Both the position numbers and the translations under genes were made by a program. Under the pieces are notes generated by a model. It searched no databases. It was not told the origin of the DNA and saw nothing but the letters and a program-made list of their open reading frames with translations. From Sphaerisporangium corydalis (GTDB taxonomy: Bacteria; Actinomycetota; Actinomycetes; Streptosporangiales; Streptosporangiaceae), in assembly GCF_025506355.1 (NCBI RefSeq), contig NZ_JANZYP010000082.1:1-39997 (forward strand): a stretch of 39,997 nt of DNA, read 5' to 3'. Below, one piece after another: positions 27,251 through 37,040 of this stretch (positions are counted from its first letter, which is position 1; every line of letters starts with the position of its first letter).

Positions 27251-27640
27251 GTGTCCGCTACTCCTCCGGAATCCATGTCCTTCTACGACGCCGTGGGCGG
27301 CTCGGAGGCCTTCGAGCGCCTCGTGCACCGCTTCTACCAAGGCGTCGCGGAGGATCCGCTGCTGCGCCCGCTCTACCCCGAGGAGGACCTCACCGGGGCC
27401 GAGGAACGGCTGCGCATGTTCCTGATCCAGTACTGGGGCGGCCCGAACACCTACGGGCAGCGGCGCGGGCATCCCCGGCTGCGCATGCGGCACGCGCCGT
27501 TCGTCATCGGCGAGGCCGAGCGCGACGCGTGGCTGCGGCACATGAAGGACGCGGTGGAGTCCCTGGAGCTGCCCGAGGACCTCGAGGCCAAGCTCTGGAA
27601 CTACCTCGTGTACGCGGCCCAAAGCCTCCTCAACGCATAA
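27251..27640 (+). CDS. glbO: Group 2 truncated haemoglobin (GlbO type)
   Basis: The 129-aa haem protein aligns with M. tuberculosis GlbO: proximal H81 (RMRHAPF), Tyr B10 = Y29, Tyr CD1 = Y42 and Trp G8 = W94, all conserved. Such proteins bind O2 and are linked to respiration, NO or peroxide chemistry. The GTG at 27251 gives the family length, but its GAAGGA is very close; ATG at 27275 is an alternative. It lies 14 bases after the MscS gene, so they probably share a transcript. Confidence 0.95.
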   Translation: MSATPPESMSFYDAVGGSEAFERLVHRFYQGVAEDPLLRPLYPEEDLTGAEERLRMFLIQYWGGPNTYGQRRGHPRLRMRHAPFVIGEAERDAWLRHMKDAVESLELPEDLEAKLWNYLVYAAQSLLNA

Positions 27641-27670
27641 CCCCCCCGCGCGAGGGGCAGCCAAGGACAT

Positions 27671-29215
27671 GTGACTAGCTCCCCTTGGTGGCGTGACGCC
27701 GTCGTTTACGAGATCTACGTTCGCAGCTTCGCCGACGCCTCGGGAGACGGCGTCGGCGACCTCCAGGGGATCCGTTCCCGCCTGCCCTACCTCGCGGAGC
27801 TGGGCGTGGACGCGGTCTGGCTGACGCCCTTCCAACCCTCTCCCATGGCCGACGGCGGCTACGACGTCGCCGACTACCGCGACGTCGAACCACTGTTCGG
27901 CACCCTCGCCGACTTCGACGCCCTGGTCACCGACGCCCACGCCCACGGCCTGCGGCTGATCGTGGACATCGTGCCCAACCACAGCTCCTCGGCGCACGCC
28001 TGGTTCAAGGCGGCCCTGGCGGCGGCGCCGGGCAGCCCCGAGCGTGACCGCTACATCTTCAGGGACGGCGAGAAGCCGCCGAACAACTGGACGTCGGTGT
28101 TCAGCGGCCCGGCCTGGACCCGGCTCCCGGACGGCCAGTGGTACCTCCACCTTTTCGCCCCGGAGCAGCCGGACTTCAACTGGCGCAACCCCGAGGTTCA
28201 TGAGGAGTTCCTGGACGTCCTGAGGTTCTGGCTCGACCGAGGGGTGGACGGGTTCCGCATCGACGTCGCGATGGGCCTGTACAAGGACGCCGGCCTCGCG
28301 GACGTCCCTCCCTCGGGCGAGGGGTTCATGTCCCGGTCGCCCATCTGGAGCCGGCCCGAGGTGCACGAGGTCTACCGCGAGTGGCGCAAGGTCCTGGACT
28401 CCTACCCCGGGGACCGCTCGGCCGTGGGCGAGGTGTGGACCGACACCCCCGAGGACCTGGCGCTCTACGTGCGGCCCGACGAGCTGCATCAGAGCTTCAA
28501 CTTCGCCTGGCTGGAGGCGCCCTGGTCCGCGACGGCGTTCCGCAAGATCATCGATGACACGCTCGCCGCGGTCACGGCGCCGACCTGGGTGCTGTCCAAC
28601 CACGACGTGATCCGGCACGTCACCCGGTACGGCGAAGGCTCCCTGGACCCGGACGCCGGGCTCGCGCGCGGGCGCGCCGCTCTCCTCGCGATGCTCGCCC
28701 TGCCCGGGTCGGCGTACCTCTACCAAGGGGAGGAACTGGGGCTTCCTGAGGTGAAGGACCTTCCCGCGGAGGCGCGGCAGGACCCGATCTTCATTAGGTC
28801 CCACGGCGAGCTCCCCGGACGGGACGGATGCCGGGTGCCGATTCCCTGGTCCGGCACGGCCGCGCCGTTCGGGTTCTCCCCCGAGGGCGGGCATCCGTGG
28901 CTGCCCCAGCCGGCCGGCTGGGCCGCGCTCACCGCCGAGCACCAGGAGGGCGACCCCGCCTCGACGCTGTCGTTCTACCGGCGGGCGCTGGCGCTGCGCC
29001 GGTCACTGCGGGCGTCCCTGCCCGGCACTGTCACCTGGCTCGACGCTCCCGGCGACGCGCTGGTGTTCTCCCGGGGCGAGCTGACGTGCGCGATCAACTG
29101 CGGTACGACGCCCGTGCCGCTGCCGCCCCACGCGGGGCTGCTCATCTCCAGCGGCGGGCCCGACGAGACCACCCTGGCCCCCGACACGGCCGTCTGGCTC
29201 CGCACCGCCCCCTGA
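27671..29215 (+). CDS. GH13 alpha-glucosidase-type glycoside hydrolase
   Basis: A 514-aa cytoplasmic enzyme of the oligo-1,6-glucosidase / alpha-glucosidase branch of GH13: WWRDAVVYEIYVRSF at the N-terminus, DIVPNHSS (region I), GFRIDVA with nucleophile D198 (II), VGEVW with acid/base E254 (III) and SNHD with D312 (IV). It should hydrolyse alpha-glucosides such as maltose or isomaltose; exact specificity is not evident. The GTG at 27671 follows AAGGA and lies 30 bases after glbO. Confidence 0.94.
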   Translation: MTSSPWWRDAVVYEIYVRSFADASGDGVGDLQGIRSRLPYLAELGVDAVWLTPFQPSPMADGGYDVADYRDVEPLFGTLADFDALVTDAHAHGLRLIVDIVPNHSSSAHAWFKAALAAAPGSPERDRYIFRDGEKPPNNWTSVFSGPAWTRLPDGQWYLHLFAPEQPDFNWRNPEVHEEFLDVLRFWLDRGVDGFRIDVAMGLYKDAGLADVPPSGEGFMSRSPIWSRPEVHEVYREWRKVLDSYPGDRSAVGEVWTDTPEDLALYVRPDELHQSFNFAWLEAPWSATAFRKIIDDTLAAVTAPTWVLSNHDVIRHVTRYGEGSLDPDAGLARGRAALLAMLALPGSAYLYQGEELGLPEVKDLPAEARQDPIFIRSHGELPGRDGCRVPIPWSGTAAPFGFSPEGGHPWLPQPAGWAALTAEHQEGDPASTLSFYRRALALRRSLRASLPGTVTWLDAPGDALVFSRGELTCAINCGTTPVPLPPHAGLLISSGGPDETTLAPDTAVWLRTAP

Positions 29216-29344
29216 CCCTGGTCGCCTGGTTCCGCCGACCGGCGCGATCCCCGGGCCGTCGCCTGATCGCCGGGTCGTCTTCCGGCGTCTCCGCCGACCG
29301 GCGCCGTCCCCGGGTCATCACGCCGCCTAGTCCGGCGAAACGGC

Positions 29345-29377
29345 AGGGCGGGCACTCTTCGGCAGAGTGCCCGCCCT
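29345..29377. terminator. Bidirectional terminator between GH13 gene and ettA
   Basis: Perfect 14-bp stem AGGGCGGGCACTCT / AGAGTGCCCGCCCT with the tetraloop-like TCGGC loop, placed between two convergent genes. On the minus strand a short T-run (GCCGTTTCG) follows. Confidence 0.85.
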
Positions 29378-29407
29378 GGCGGTGTCATTGATCAGCCCGC
29401 TCGCCGA

Positions 29408-31072
<1,665 letters not shown>

Positions 31073-31082
31073 GCTCCTAAGA

Positions 31083-32387
31083 CTAGGGGATAGCGCCGTC
31101 GGAGTTGTCCGCTCGCGCCCGGGGCGGAGGCGCCGGGGCCACCGGCAGGCAGATGCGGTCGCGTCCCAGCTCCTTGGCCCGGTAGAGCGCCAGATCGGCC
31201 GCCGCGAGCAGCTCGATGAGGTCGTCACCGTGAACGGTCATGATGGCGACGCCGGCCGAGATCGTCACCGAGATCATCGCCTCGTCCACCGGGATGGCCA
31301 TTCTGCCGACGCGGGTGCGCAGGCGCTCGGCGACCCTGCGGGCCTCGCCGACGTCGGCGCGTGGCAGCAGCACCACGAACTCCTCGCCGCCGAACCGGCC
31401 CACGACGTCGTAGTCACGGAGCTGGCTGCGCAGGGCGGTGGCGACGCCCGCGAGGACCTGGTCGCCGACCAGGTGGCCGTAGGTGTCGTTGACCCGCTTG
31501 AAATGGTCGATGTCCACGATCAGCAGGGCGAGCGTCTCGCCCGTGCGGCGGGCCCGGACGATCTCGGTGTCGGCCTCGCGCTGCCAGGCCGTCGCGTTGA
31601 GCAGACCGGTCTTGGCGTCCATGCGGGCGGCGGCCTTGAGCTGGGCGTGCAGCAGGCTGCGCTGCAGGAGCACCACCGGTGGAAGCGTCAGCACCAGCAG
31701 GACGGGGCTCAGGCCGCAGGTGATGGCCACCAGGACGCCGAGGCACAGCTCGACCACGTCGAGCAGGACCCGCTCGCGGTCCCACAGGACGTCGCGCCAG
31801 CGGGTGTCGGGGTCGGCCATGTGGAGCGCGATGGCGATCAGGGCGGTGTTGAGCACGGTGAAGGACACCGCGCACGCCACCGCCAGCGCCAGCGGGCCCC
31901 CCGACCCGAGCGCCTGGCCCGTCGGGTCCTTCACCCCGGCGTGGAAGACCACCGAGGCGACACCGGCCGCCAGCCCGATCGCGGCCGAGCTGAACACGCG
32001 CCGGTAGAGCACCGTCGCCCTGACCCGGATCTGCAGTAGGAACTGCAGCGGCAGGGGCGCCAGCAGCGCGTAGACCGGCGGGAGCAGTAAGGCGACGGGA
32101 AGCCACCAGGCCGAGAGCAGGTCGCGGGAGACCCCGGCCGGCATGCCGAGGCGACGGGTCGCCTCGATGCAGACCGCTCCGCAGGCCATCAGCGCCACGA
32201 ACGTCAGCAGCTCCGACCAGCGGAACACGGTCGAGACGCCGAGGTACCCCACAGCGCCCACCGCGAGCCCCACGGTCGCGCACAGATAGAGGACCAGAGC
32301 GGTGGGCTGTGCCAGCAGCGGCCATCGGTCGGCTAGCGGAAGCATGCCGACGCGTGACTCGACCGCGATTTCACCGGACGCCGTCAT
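31083..32387 (-). CDS. Membrane diguanylate cyclase (GGDEF domain)
   Basis: A 434-aa protein with about six to eight membrane helices (roughly 25-255) and a cytoplasmic GGDEF domain (about 255-415). The active site is GGEEF (333-337), an accepted active variant, and an inhibitory-site motif RDYD (324-327) lies five residues before it, so c-di-GMP synthesis with product inhibition is expected. No EAL domain is present. The ATG at 32387 is chosen with GGGGGA 5 bases upstream; GTG at 32390 and TTG at 32399 are alternatives. Followed after 10 bases by ettA. Confidence 0.93.
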   Translation of the reverse strand: MTASGEIAVESRVGMLPLADRWPLLAQPTALVLYLCATVGLAVGAVGYLGVSTVFRWSELLTFVALMACGAVCIEATRRLGMPAGVSRDLLSAWWLPVALLLPPVYALLAPLPLQFLLQIRVRATVLYRRVFSSAAIGLAAGVASVVFHAGVKDPTGQALGSGGPLALAVACAVSFTVLNTALIAIALHMADPDTRWRDVLWDRERVLLDVVELCLGVLVAITCGLSPVLLVLTLPPVVLLQRSLLHAQLKAAARMDAKTGLLNATAWQREADTEIVRARRTGETLALLIVDIDHFKRVNDTYGHLVGDQVLAGVATALRSQLRDYDVVGRFGGEEFVVLLPRADVGEARRVAERLRTRVGRMAIPVDEAMISVTISAGVAIMTVHGDDLIELLAAADLALYRAKELGRDRICLPVAPAPPPRARADNSDGAIP

Positions 32388-32432
32388 CACATCCCCCAAC
32401 GCTCACATCCGTGCGGACGGTTCGTTGTATCG

Positions 32433-32460
32433 ACTCTACGTCTCACGATGTGTAACACAA
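32433..32460 (-). promoter_or_regulatory. Probable promoter of the GGDEF-ettA operon
   Basis: Minus strand TTGTGT (32455-32460), 16-base spacer and TAGAGT (32433-32438, four of six bases of the -10 consensus). The predicted leader is about 40 bases. Confidence 0.45.
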
Positions 32461-32584
32461 TAGTCGCAGAGTGTGCGGCACGCGACGGGAACCGCTACGT
32501 TGAGCACCCGGACCATCTCGGTCCGTTGACCCAACCATGACCGCCCCGCCCTGGGCGGCCCCTTTCCCAGAAAGGAGCGCCCCC

Positions 32585-32608
32585 GTGCGAGGCATCATCT
32601 GGACCTGA
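32585..32608 (+). CDS. Seven-codon ORF with a good ribosome binding site
   Basis: GTG-CGA-GGC-ATC-ATC-TGG-ACC-TGA (MRGIIWT) with AAGGAG 7 bases upstream and a short CCTTT/AAAGG hairpin around the SD. No longer reading frame continues from it. It may be a leader peptide, the remains of a gene start, or chance. It is on the strand opposite to all neighbours; nothing follows for over 7 kb on that strand. Confidence 0.3.
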   Translation: MRGIIWT

Positions 32609-32652
32609 TCACCCGCACACCCCACCACCCTCCCAACCCCTCACCCCAAAAA

Positions 32653-32785
32653 CCACTCCCCACTCCCCACTCCTCGTTCGCCACTCCCCACTCACCACTC
32701 GCCACTCCCCACTCGCCACTCCTCGTTCGCCACTCCCCACTCGCCACTCCTCGTTCGCCACTCCCGCCTCCCCGCTCCCCGCCCG
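32653..32785. repeat. Heptanucleotide tandem repeat (19 units)
   Basis: Nineteen consecutive 7-bp units of CCACTCC with variants CCACTCG and TCGTTCG; the last three units are degenerate. TCGTTCG recurs in a 28-bp higher-order pattern (CCACTCC-TCGTTCG-CCACTCC-CCACTCG). It is in noncoding DNA between the SSB gene and the GGDEF gene; surrounding DNA (32610-33025) is C-rich with no gene. Confidence 0.95.
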
Positions 32786-32913
32786 ACCACCCTCAGCCCA
32801 TCCCCACCCGACCCCCTCCAACCCGGCGGCAGCCAGGTCGGCCAGCGACGCTCATCGACCCCACCGCTCAACCCATCGCCCCCCACGTCTACCCACCCAG
32901 CTCATCACCCCGC

Positions 32914-33008
32914 GACGCCGAACCCCCAGAACCCATACGTCCCCCCGGGCAGTCGGTCGCCGGGTCGACAGCGTCGGGACGCCGAACCCCCAGAGCCCAA
33001 ACGTCCCC
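32914..33008. repeat. 31-bp direct repeat pair downstream of the SSB gene
   Basis: 32914-32944 and 32978-33008 are identical at 29 of 31 positions (GACGCCGAACCCCCAGA core and ACGTCCCC end), 64 bp apart. The second copy ends 18 bases before the SSB stop. Confidence 0.9.
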
Positions 33009-33025
33009 ACGTGGGAAAAGCCGTC

Positions 33026-34510
33026 TCAGGCGGCGACACGTTCGGCGGTCTCGGGTTTCGCGTCTGTCTTGGCCCCTGTCTTCGCTCTCGCGCCCGGCTT
33101 GGCGGTGGTCGTGGCTCCCGTTTTCGTCTTTCCCTTGGCCTTGGCCCGCGTTTGCGACTCCTCGGACGCCTGCTCCTGTGGTTCGGAGTTCGCGCCGACC
33201 GCACCATCCCCACGGCGCTCAGCGAGAAGACCCCCTCCGTCCTTGTCGACAAACATGGTCTTCGCTCGCCCTGATCTGCGGGAGGGAAGATCGGTCACGG
33301 TCCTTGATTCCTTGCGAATGGGAAGATCCCCCACCTCCCCCGCGCCGTCGACGGAGAGCACGGTTGCGTCCTCTCGTCCGTCAGGAAGCAGGCCCGGCGA
33401 GTGCTCGGCAGTGTCGGATGGAGGACTGGACGCGTGTTCTGGTCGGCGGGGAGAAAGAGGGGTGACGTCGCCCGAGGTCCTGGAGGAAGGAGACGGCAGG
33501 TCTGCCAGCGAGGGGTCGAGCATGGCGGTCGAATCCGCTGACGAGAGGGCTGAAGCACCGATCAGGCTCGTAGGTGGGAGGCCACTGCCAGATGGACCTG
33601 TCGATTCCGCAGGTGAGAAACCATCGCCGGAAGGAACGGTCGATTCCGGCGATGAGAGACCACCGCCAGAAGGAACGGTCGGATCCACAGGTGAGAGATC
33701 ACTGCTTGAGGGACCGGTTGGATCCACAGGCGAGAATCCACCGCCGGAAGGAGCGGCCGGATCCGCGGGTGAGAAACCGCCGTGAGAAGGAGCGGCCGGA
33801 TCCGCAGGCGAGAAACCACCGTGAGAAGGAGCGGCCGGATCCGCAAGTGTGCGGGCGCTTCCGGAAGGAGCGGTTGCGTGCGCGAATGATAGGCCGCCGG
33901 AAGGAGCGGTTGGTTGCGCAGGTGATAGGCCGCTGGAAAGGTTGGTCGGATCCGCAGGTGGGAGGCCTGGAAAGCCGGTCGGCTCGGACGGTGGGAAGGT
34001 TGAAAGGGACGGATATGTCGATGGCGGGGCGGGGAGGGCTGCTGCGGACGGGGCCAGGGGATCGGCGGGCTGGCCGGCCATTTCCCAGTCTTGGGTGCTC
34101 ATGTCGAGCCGCCGGCGCGCGTCCTCGTCGGCGGCCGAGGCGGGCAGGCCTCGCTGGGCCCTTTCGAACCTGCTCAAGCCACGTCTCAGGTCGTGGCCGA
34201 CTGCGATCGCCTCGACCTCGGCGAGGAAGCGGCGTTCGCCCTCGCGCTCGTAGGAACGGATTCGAAGCTTGCCATGGACCACGATCGGCTGGCCGAGCTT
34301 GATCGACTGGGCGACATTCTCGGCCAGGGCGCGGTAACAACGGACGGCGTAGAACGTCGTCTCACCGTCATGCCACGATTGAGATGACTTGTCGAACACG
34401 CGCCGCGTTGAGGCAAGGCGTAGCGACGTGACGCGCAAACCGTCGTTGAAGCTGTATTGCCGGGGCTCGGCGGAGACGTTTCCGATCAGCGTGATGTAGA
34501 TGTCGTTCAT
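33026..34510 (-). CDS. SSB paralogue with long repeat tail and basic C-terminus
   Basis: A 494-aa protein. Residues about 1-108 form a single-stranded DNA-binding OB domain (MNDIYITLIGNVS..., RVTSLRLASTRR, TTFYAVRCYRALAENV, IVVHGKLRIRSY). The rest is unusual: a linker, about ten 13-residue repeats (180-312, type GGFSPADPAAPSG), a Ser/Pro/Asp-rich stretch, and a basic Lys/Ala/Thr end (454-494, 11 K/R to 3 D/E) instead of the acidic DDDIPF tip of canonical SSB, so it should not recruit partners in the usual way. The ATG at 34510 has GGGAG at -8; a longer opening to 34690 runs over the DnaA boxes and is rejected. Confidence 0.88.
   Translation of the reverse strand: MNDIYITLIGNVSAEPRQYSFNDGLRVTSLRLASTRRVFDKSSQSWHDGETTFYAVRCYRALAENVAQSIKLGQPIVVHGKLRIRSYEREGERRFLAEVEAIAVGHDLRRGLSRFERAQRGLPASAADEDARRRLDMSTQDWEMAGQPADPLAPSAAALPAPPSTYPSLSTFPPSEPTGFPGLPPADPTNLSSGLSPAQPTAPSGGLSFAHATAPSGSARTLADPAAPSHGGFSPADPAAPSHGGFSPADPAAPSGGGFSPVDPTGPSSSDLSPVDPTVPSGGGLSSPESTVPSGDGFSPAESTGPSGSGLPPTSLIGASALSSADSTAMLDPSLADLPSPSSRTSGDVTPLSPRRPEHASSPPSDTAEHSPGLLPDGREDATVLSVDGAGEVGDLPIRKESRTVTDLPSRRSGRAKTMFVDKDGGGLLAERRGDGAVGANSEPQEQASEESQTRAKAKGKTKTGATTTAKPGARAKTGAKTDAKPETAERVAA
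33570..33970 (-). repeat. 39-bp coding repeats in the SSB tail
   Basis: About ten imperfect in-frame copies of a 39-bp unit, each coding 13 residues. The copies at about 33745-33840 are nearly identical, which indicates recent expansion. Confidence 0.85.
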
Positions 34511-34604
34511 CGTGTCTCCCATGGCGAGCCAGCGGACGGTCTCCGCCGACGTGGAGACCAGCTTGTCCGACCTCTTCTCCCTCGAAATTTGCCGAACTCG
34601 ATTC

Positions 34605-34613
34605 TGTGGATAT
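34605..34613 (-). promoter_or_regulatory. DnaA box-like site 1
   Basis: ATATCCACA on the minus strand, one mismatch to TTATCCACA; 95 bases upstream of the SSB start. Confidence 0.55.
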
Positions 34614-34635
34614 CTCGCCACCCGGGACGACCCGC

Positions 34636-34644
34636 TGTGGATAA
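34636..34644 (-). promoter_or_regulatory. DnaA box 2 (perfect)
   Basis: TTATCCACA on the minus strand, a perfect match to the DnaA-box consensus, 31 bp (about three helical turns) from site 1 and in the same orientation. Confidence 0.7.
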
Positions 34645-34764
34645 CCCGATAGCAGCCACTCCCCTGGAAGCCAATCTCATTGATGACCAAGAGCGAGTAG
34701 TCAAGGCCGGGTCGAGCTCGCTGGGCGTCGAACTTGCCGGGCGCGTTGTTGCCGAGAGGCGGAA

Positions 34765-35386
34765 GGGCCGGGAGGCTCCTGGAAATACTGCCCGAGCCGA
34801 AGGCGAGGACCTTTCCAGGTCGGCCCCCGTAGATCGGCGCCGGATTCGCCGTACCACGACCCGCCGCATCGGCGCCTACTGAAGAACCACGTGGGGACAG
34901 CGGAAGATGCGCGCCGGACGGCGCGCGGGCACGTGCGGGTGCGCCCAGGGCCGGTGCGTAGGGAATGGAGGCGCCAAGTGCGGGTGCGCCCGGGGGGTGC
35001 TGTGTTCGGGGGCGTCCGGAAGGAGGGCGGGCAGGTTCGAGTTGCTCGGAGGTGGTGCGTCCGAAAGGAGCGTGGCAGGGGCGGGCGGGGGCCGGGAGGC
35101 TTCTGGGAATACTGCCCGAGCCGAAGGCGAGGACCTTTTCAGGTCGGCCCCCGTAGATCGGCGCCGGATTCGCCGTACCACGACCCGCCGCGTCGGCGCC
35201 TACTAAAGGACCACGTGGGGGCAGGGGAAGACGCGCGCCGGACGGCGCGCGGGCACGTGCGGGTGCGCCCAGGGGCCGGTGCGTAGGAATGGAGGCGCCA
35301 AGTTCGGGTGCGCCCGGGGGTGGTGTGTCCGAGGGGTGCGTCCGGAAGGAGGGCGGGTAGGGCGGAAAAGGGCTGGGAGGCTTCTT
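34765..35386. repeat. Direct repeat of about 324 bp, two copies plus a stub
   Basis: Copy 1 is 34765-35088 and copy 2 begins at 35089; about 270 bases of each match closely with scattered substitutions. Copy 2 is shortened near its right end, and the first 16 or so bases of a third copy (35371-35386) run into the stop codon of the GTPase gene. Each full copy has a GCGCGCCG/CGGCGCGC hairpin (34909-34926; 35233-35250) and a CCACGTGG site. No transposase gene or terminal inverted repeats are seen. Confidence 0.9.
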
Positions 35387-37040
35387 AGGGGTGGGGGCGG
35401 GTTGTGGTCAGGGCGGCGAAGAAGTCGTTGTAGCGGCGGAGTTCTTGTTCGACCGGTTGGACGACCATGTCCTTGGAGACGGCGGAGATGCGGCGGCGCA
35501 TCTCGCGTTCGAGCTGGTCGCGTTCCTTGCCCGCGCCGAGGACCACGAAGTTGCGGCTGGCGATGGCCGAGAGCAGTCCCAGCCCCAGCACGCTGATCAT
35601 CATCAGCCCCAGCCAGGGCAGCGCCGACACGTCCCCGAGCAGGTCGGAGGGCTGCCGGCCGATCTTGAATACGCCGTACAGCAGTATCGCGCCGGCCCAG
35701 CCGACGCCGGCGACGAACAACACCACCAGGAAGTACTGCCAGATCTTCAGCAGCCACCACCATCCGGGCACCCGGTCCAGGCGGGGGGCGATCTCGCTCA
35801 GTTCCCCGGACAGGACCTGCGGCAACCGGCTGAGCTGGGAGCGTGCCGCGTCGCGGACACCGTTCTGCCAGGCCTCGGGCATCTGGGCGCTCAGGCCGTC
35901 GCCGAGGGCCTGCACGGCGTTCTCCACCTCGGCGGGCTGCGCGCTCACCGACGCCGCGGTGACCGCCTTGATCTCGTCGCGCAGGTTGCCGAGACGCAGG
36001 CTGTTCAGCGGGTCGGGCCGGAGCCGGGCCGCCCAGCGCGCGTACGGCCAGCCGACCCAGTCCATGGAGCGCACGCCGTAGACGTTCTCCATGGCCTCCC
36101 CCACGGCCGGGACGCCGACCGCGTCGCACAGCGCGTCGGTCAGCCCTTCCTGCCGGGCGAGGTCCACAGTGGGCTGGACGGTCAGGGCGTCGCGCGCGGG
36201 AAGGACCTTGGTGAGCTTGGCCATGATGCGGTCGAGGTCGGCCTCGAGGCGCTGGATGGCGGCCCGCCGGTAGGCGACCGACTCCGCGAGCACGCTCTTG
36301 AGGCTGTTGACCCCCCGGCCCGTGGTCGCCGACGTGGGCACGATGCGGGGGTGCTGTACGCCCTCCCGCTTGAGCAGGTCGGACAGGTCGACGACGCACT
36401 CGGCGAGTTCCTCGGGCGCCAGGCGGTCGGCCTGGTTGAGCGCGAACACGGTGACCGCCTCGTGCCCCGCCAGCTCGGCGACGTACTTGCGGTGCGTGGC
36501 CGCGTCGGCGTACTTCTGGGGGTCGAGCACCCAGACGATCAGGTCGGCCACCTGGATCAGCCGGTCGGCCTCGTGGTCGGTGAGGGCGCGGATCGAGTCG
36601 TGGTCGGGCAGGTCGAGCAGGATCAGGCCGTGGAGCTGGGTCTCCCCCCGGTCCAGGGCGCTCGCGCGGGCGAAGCGGTGCCGCCACTGGATCTGCAGCC
36701 AGTCGAGAAGCGGCCCGGCCCCGTCGAGACCCCACACGCACGCGTGGGTGCGCGCGGTGGTCGGCCGGCGGACGCCCGTCGGCGACAGTTCGAGCCCGGA
36801 GATGCGGTTGAACAGGGAGGATTTACCGCTGCCCGTGCCGCCGGCCAGGGCCACGACGGTGTGGTCGCCCGAGAGCTTGAGGCGGTCGCCCGCGCGGAGC
36901 AGGAGCTGCCCGGCCTCGGCGATCAGGGCGGGATCGACCCTCCCGGGGCCGAGTTCCACGATCTTGGCCAGGGCCGATAGACGGTAGCCCAGGTCGTTGC
37001 GCGTTTCCATCGTGCCGGCTCGCACGCCGCTGACACTCAT
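35385..37040 (-). CDS. Dynamin-like GTPase with C-terminal membrane helices
   Basis: A 551-aa YfjP/dynamin-related GTPase: P-loop GGTGSGKSS (67-75), switch DLPD (143-146) and NQAD (202-205). A helical middle follows, then a hydrophobic hairpin (about 424-458 and 474-495) that anchors it in the membrane, and a C-terminal coiled segment. Such pairs are inferred to act in membrane remodelling or membrane stress. The ATG at 37040 overlaps the stop of the upstream GTPase (ATGA), so the two proteins are made together and probably form a heteromeric pair, as in other bacterial tandem dynamins. Confidence 0.9.
   Translation of the reverse strand: MSVSGVRAGTMETRNDLGYRLSALAKIVELGPGRVDPALIAEAGQLLLRAGDRLKLSGDHTVVALAGGTGSGKSSLFNRISGLELSPTGVRRPTTARTHACVWGLDGAGPLLDWLQIQWRHRFARASALDRGETQLHGLILLDLPDHDSIRALTDHEADRLIQVADLIVWVLDPQKYADAATHRKYVAELAGHEAVTVFALNQADRLAPEELAECVVDLSDLLKREGVQHPRIVPTSATTGRGVNSLKSVLAESVAYRRAAIQRLEADLDRIMAKLTKVLPARDALTVQPTVDLARQEGLTDALCDAVGVPAVGEAMENVYGVRSMDWVGWPYARWAARLRPDPLNSLRLGNLRDEIKAVTAASVSAQPAEVENAVQALGDGLSAQMPEAWQNGVRDAARSQLSRLPQVLSGELSEIAPRLDRVPGWWWLLKIWQYFLVVLFVAGVGWAGAILLYGVFKIGRQPSDLLGDVSALPWLGLMMISVLGLGLLSAIASRNFVVLGAGKERDQLEREMRRRISAVSKDMVVQPVEQELRRYNDFFAALTTTRPHP

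Larger units (their letters stand above)
34511..35384. promoter_or_regulatory. Large intergenic region upstream of the SSB gene
   Basis: An 874-base gap between two minus-strand genes. From the SSB side it holds two DnaA boxes, a possible -35 TTGACT (34699-34704, minus strand) and, beyond 34765, a direct repeat of about 324 bp. Short frames in the repeat have no SD and are not counted as genes. Confidence 0.6.

Noticed and set aside
27086-28942. 618-codon minus-strand frame opposite the GH13 gene
   Set aside because: Antisense shadow of GH13, glbO and the end of the MscS gene; no family-like sequence.
32653-32785. CRISPR array
   Set aside because: Units are 7 bp and contiguous; there are no spacers and no cas genes.
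32609-32886. Minus-strand frames coding EWRVxSG-type heptad peptides
   Set aside because: They arise from reading the 7-bp repeat in three frames; no SD and no other protein features.
34507-35181. Two minus-strand frames sharing an RRIRRRSTGADL-like start
   Set aside because: The similarity is just the 324-bp DNA repeat; no SD, and codon use is not protein-like.
34765-35386. Insertion sequence or MITE explaining the 324-bp repeat
   Set aside because: No terminal inverted repeats, target-site duplication or transposase; copies are directly abutting.
35391-36980. 529-codon plus-strand frame opposite the second GTPase gene
   Set aside because: Antisense shadow without SD or motif.
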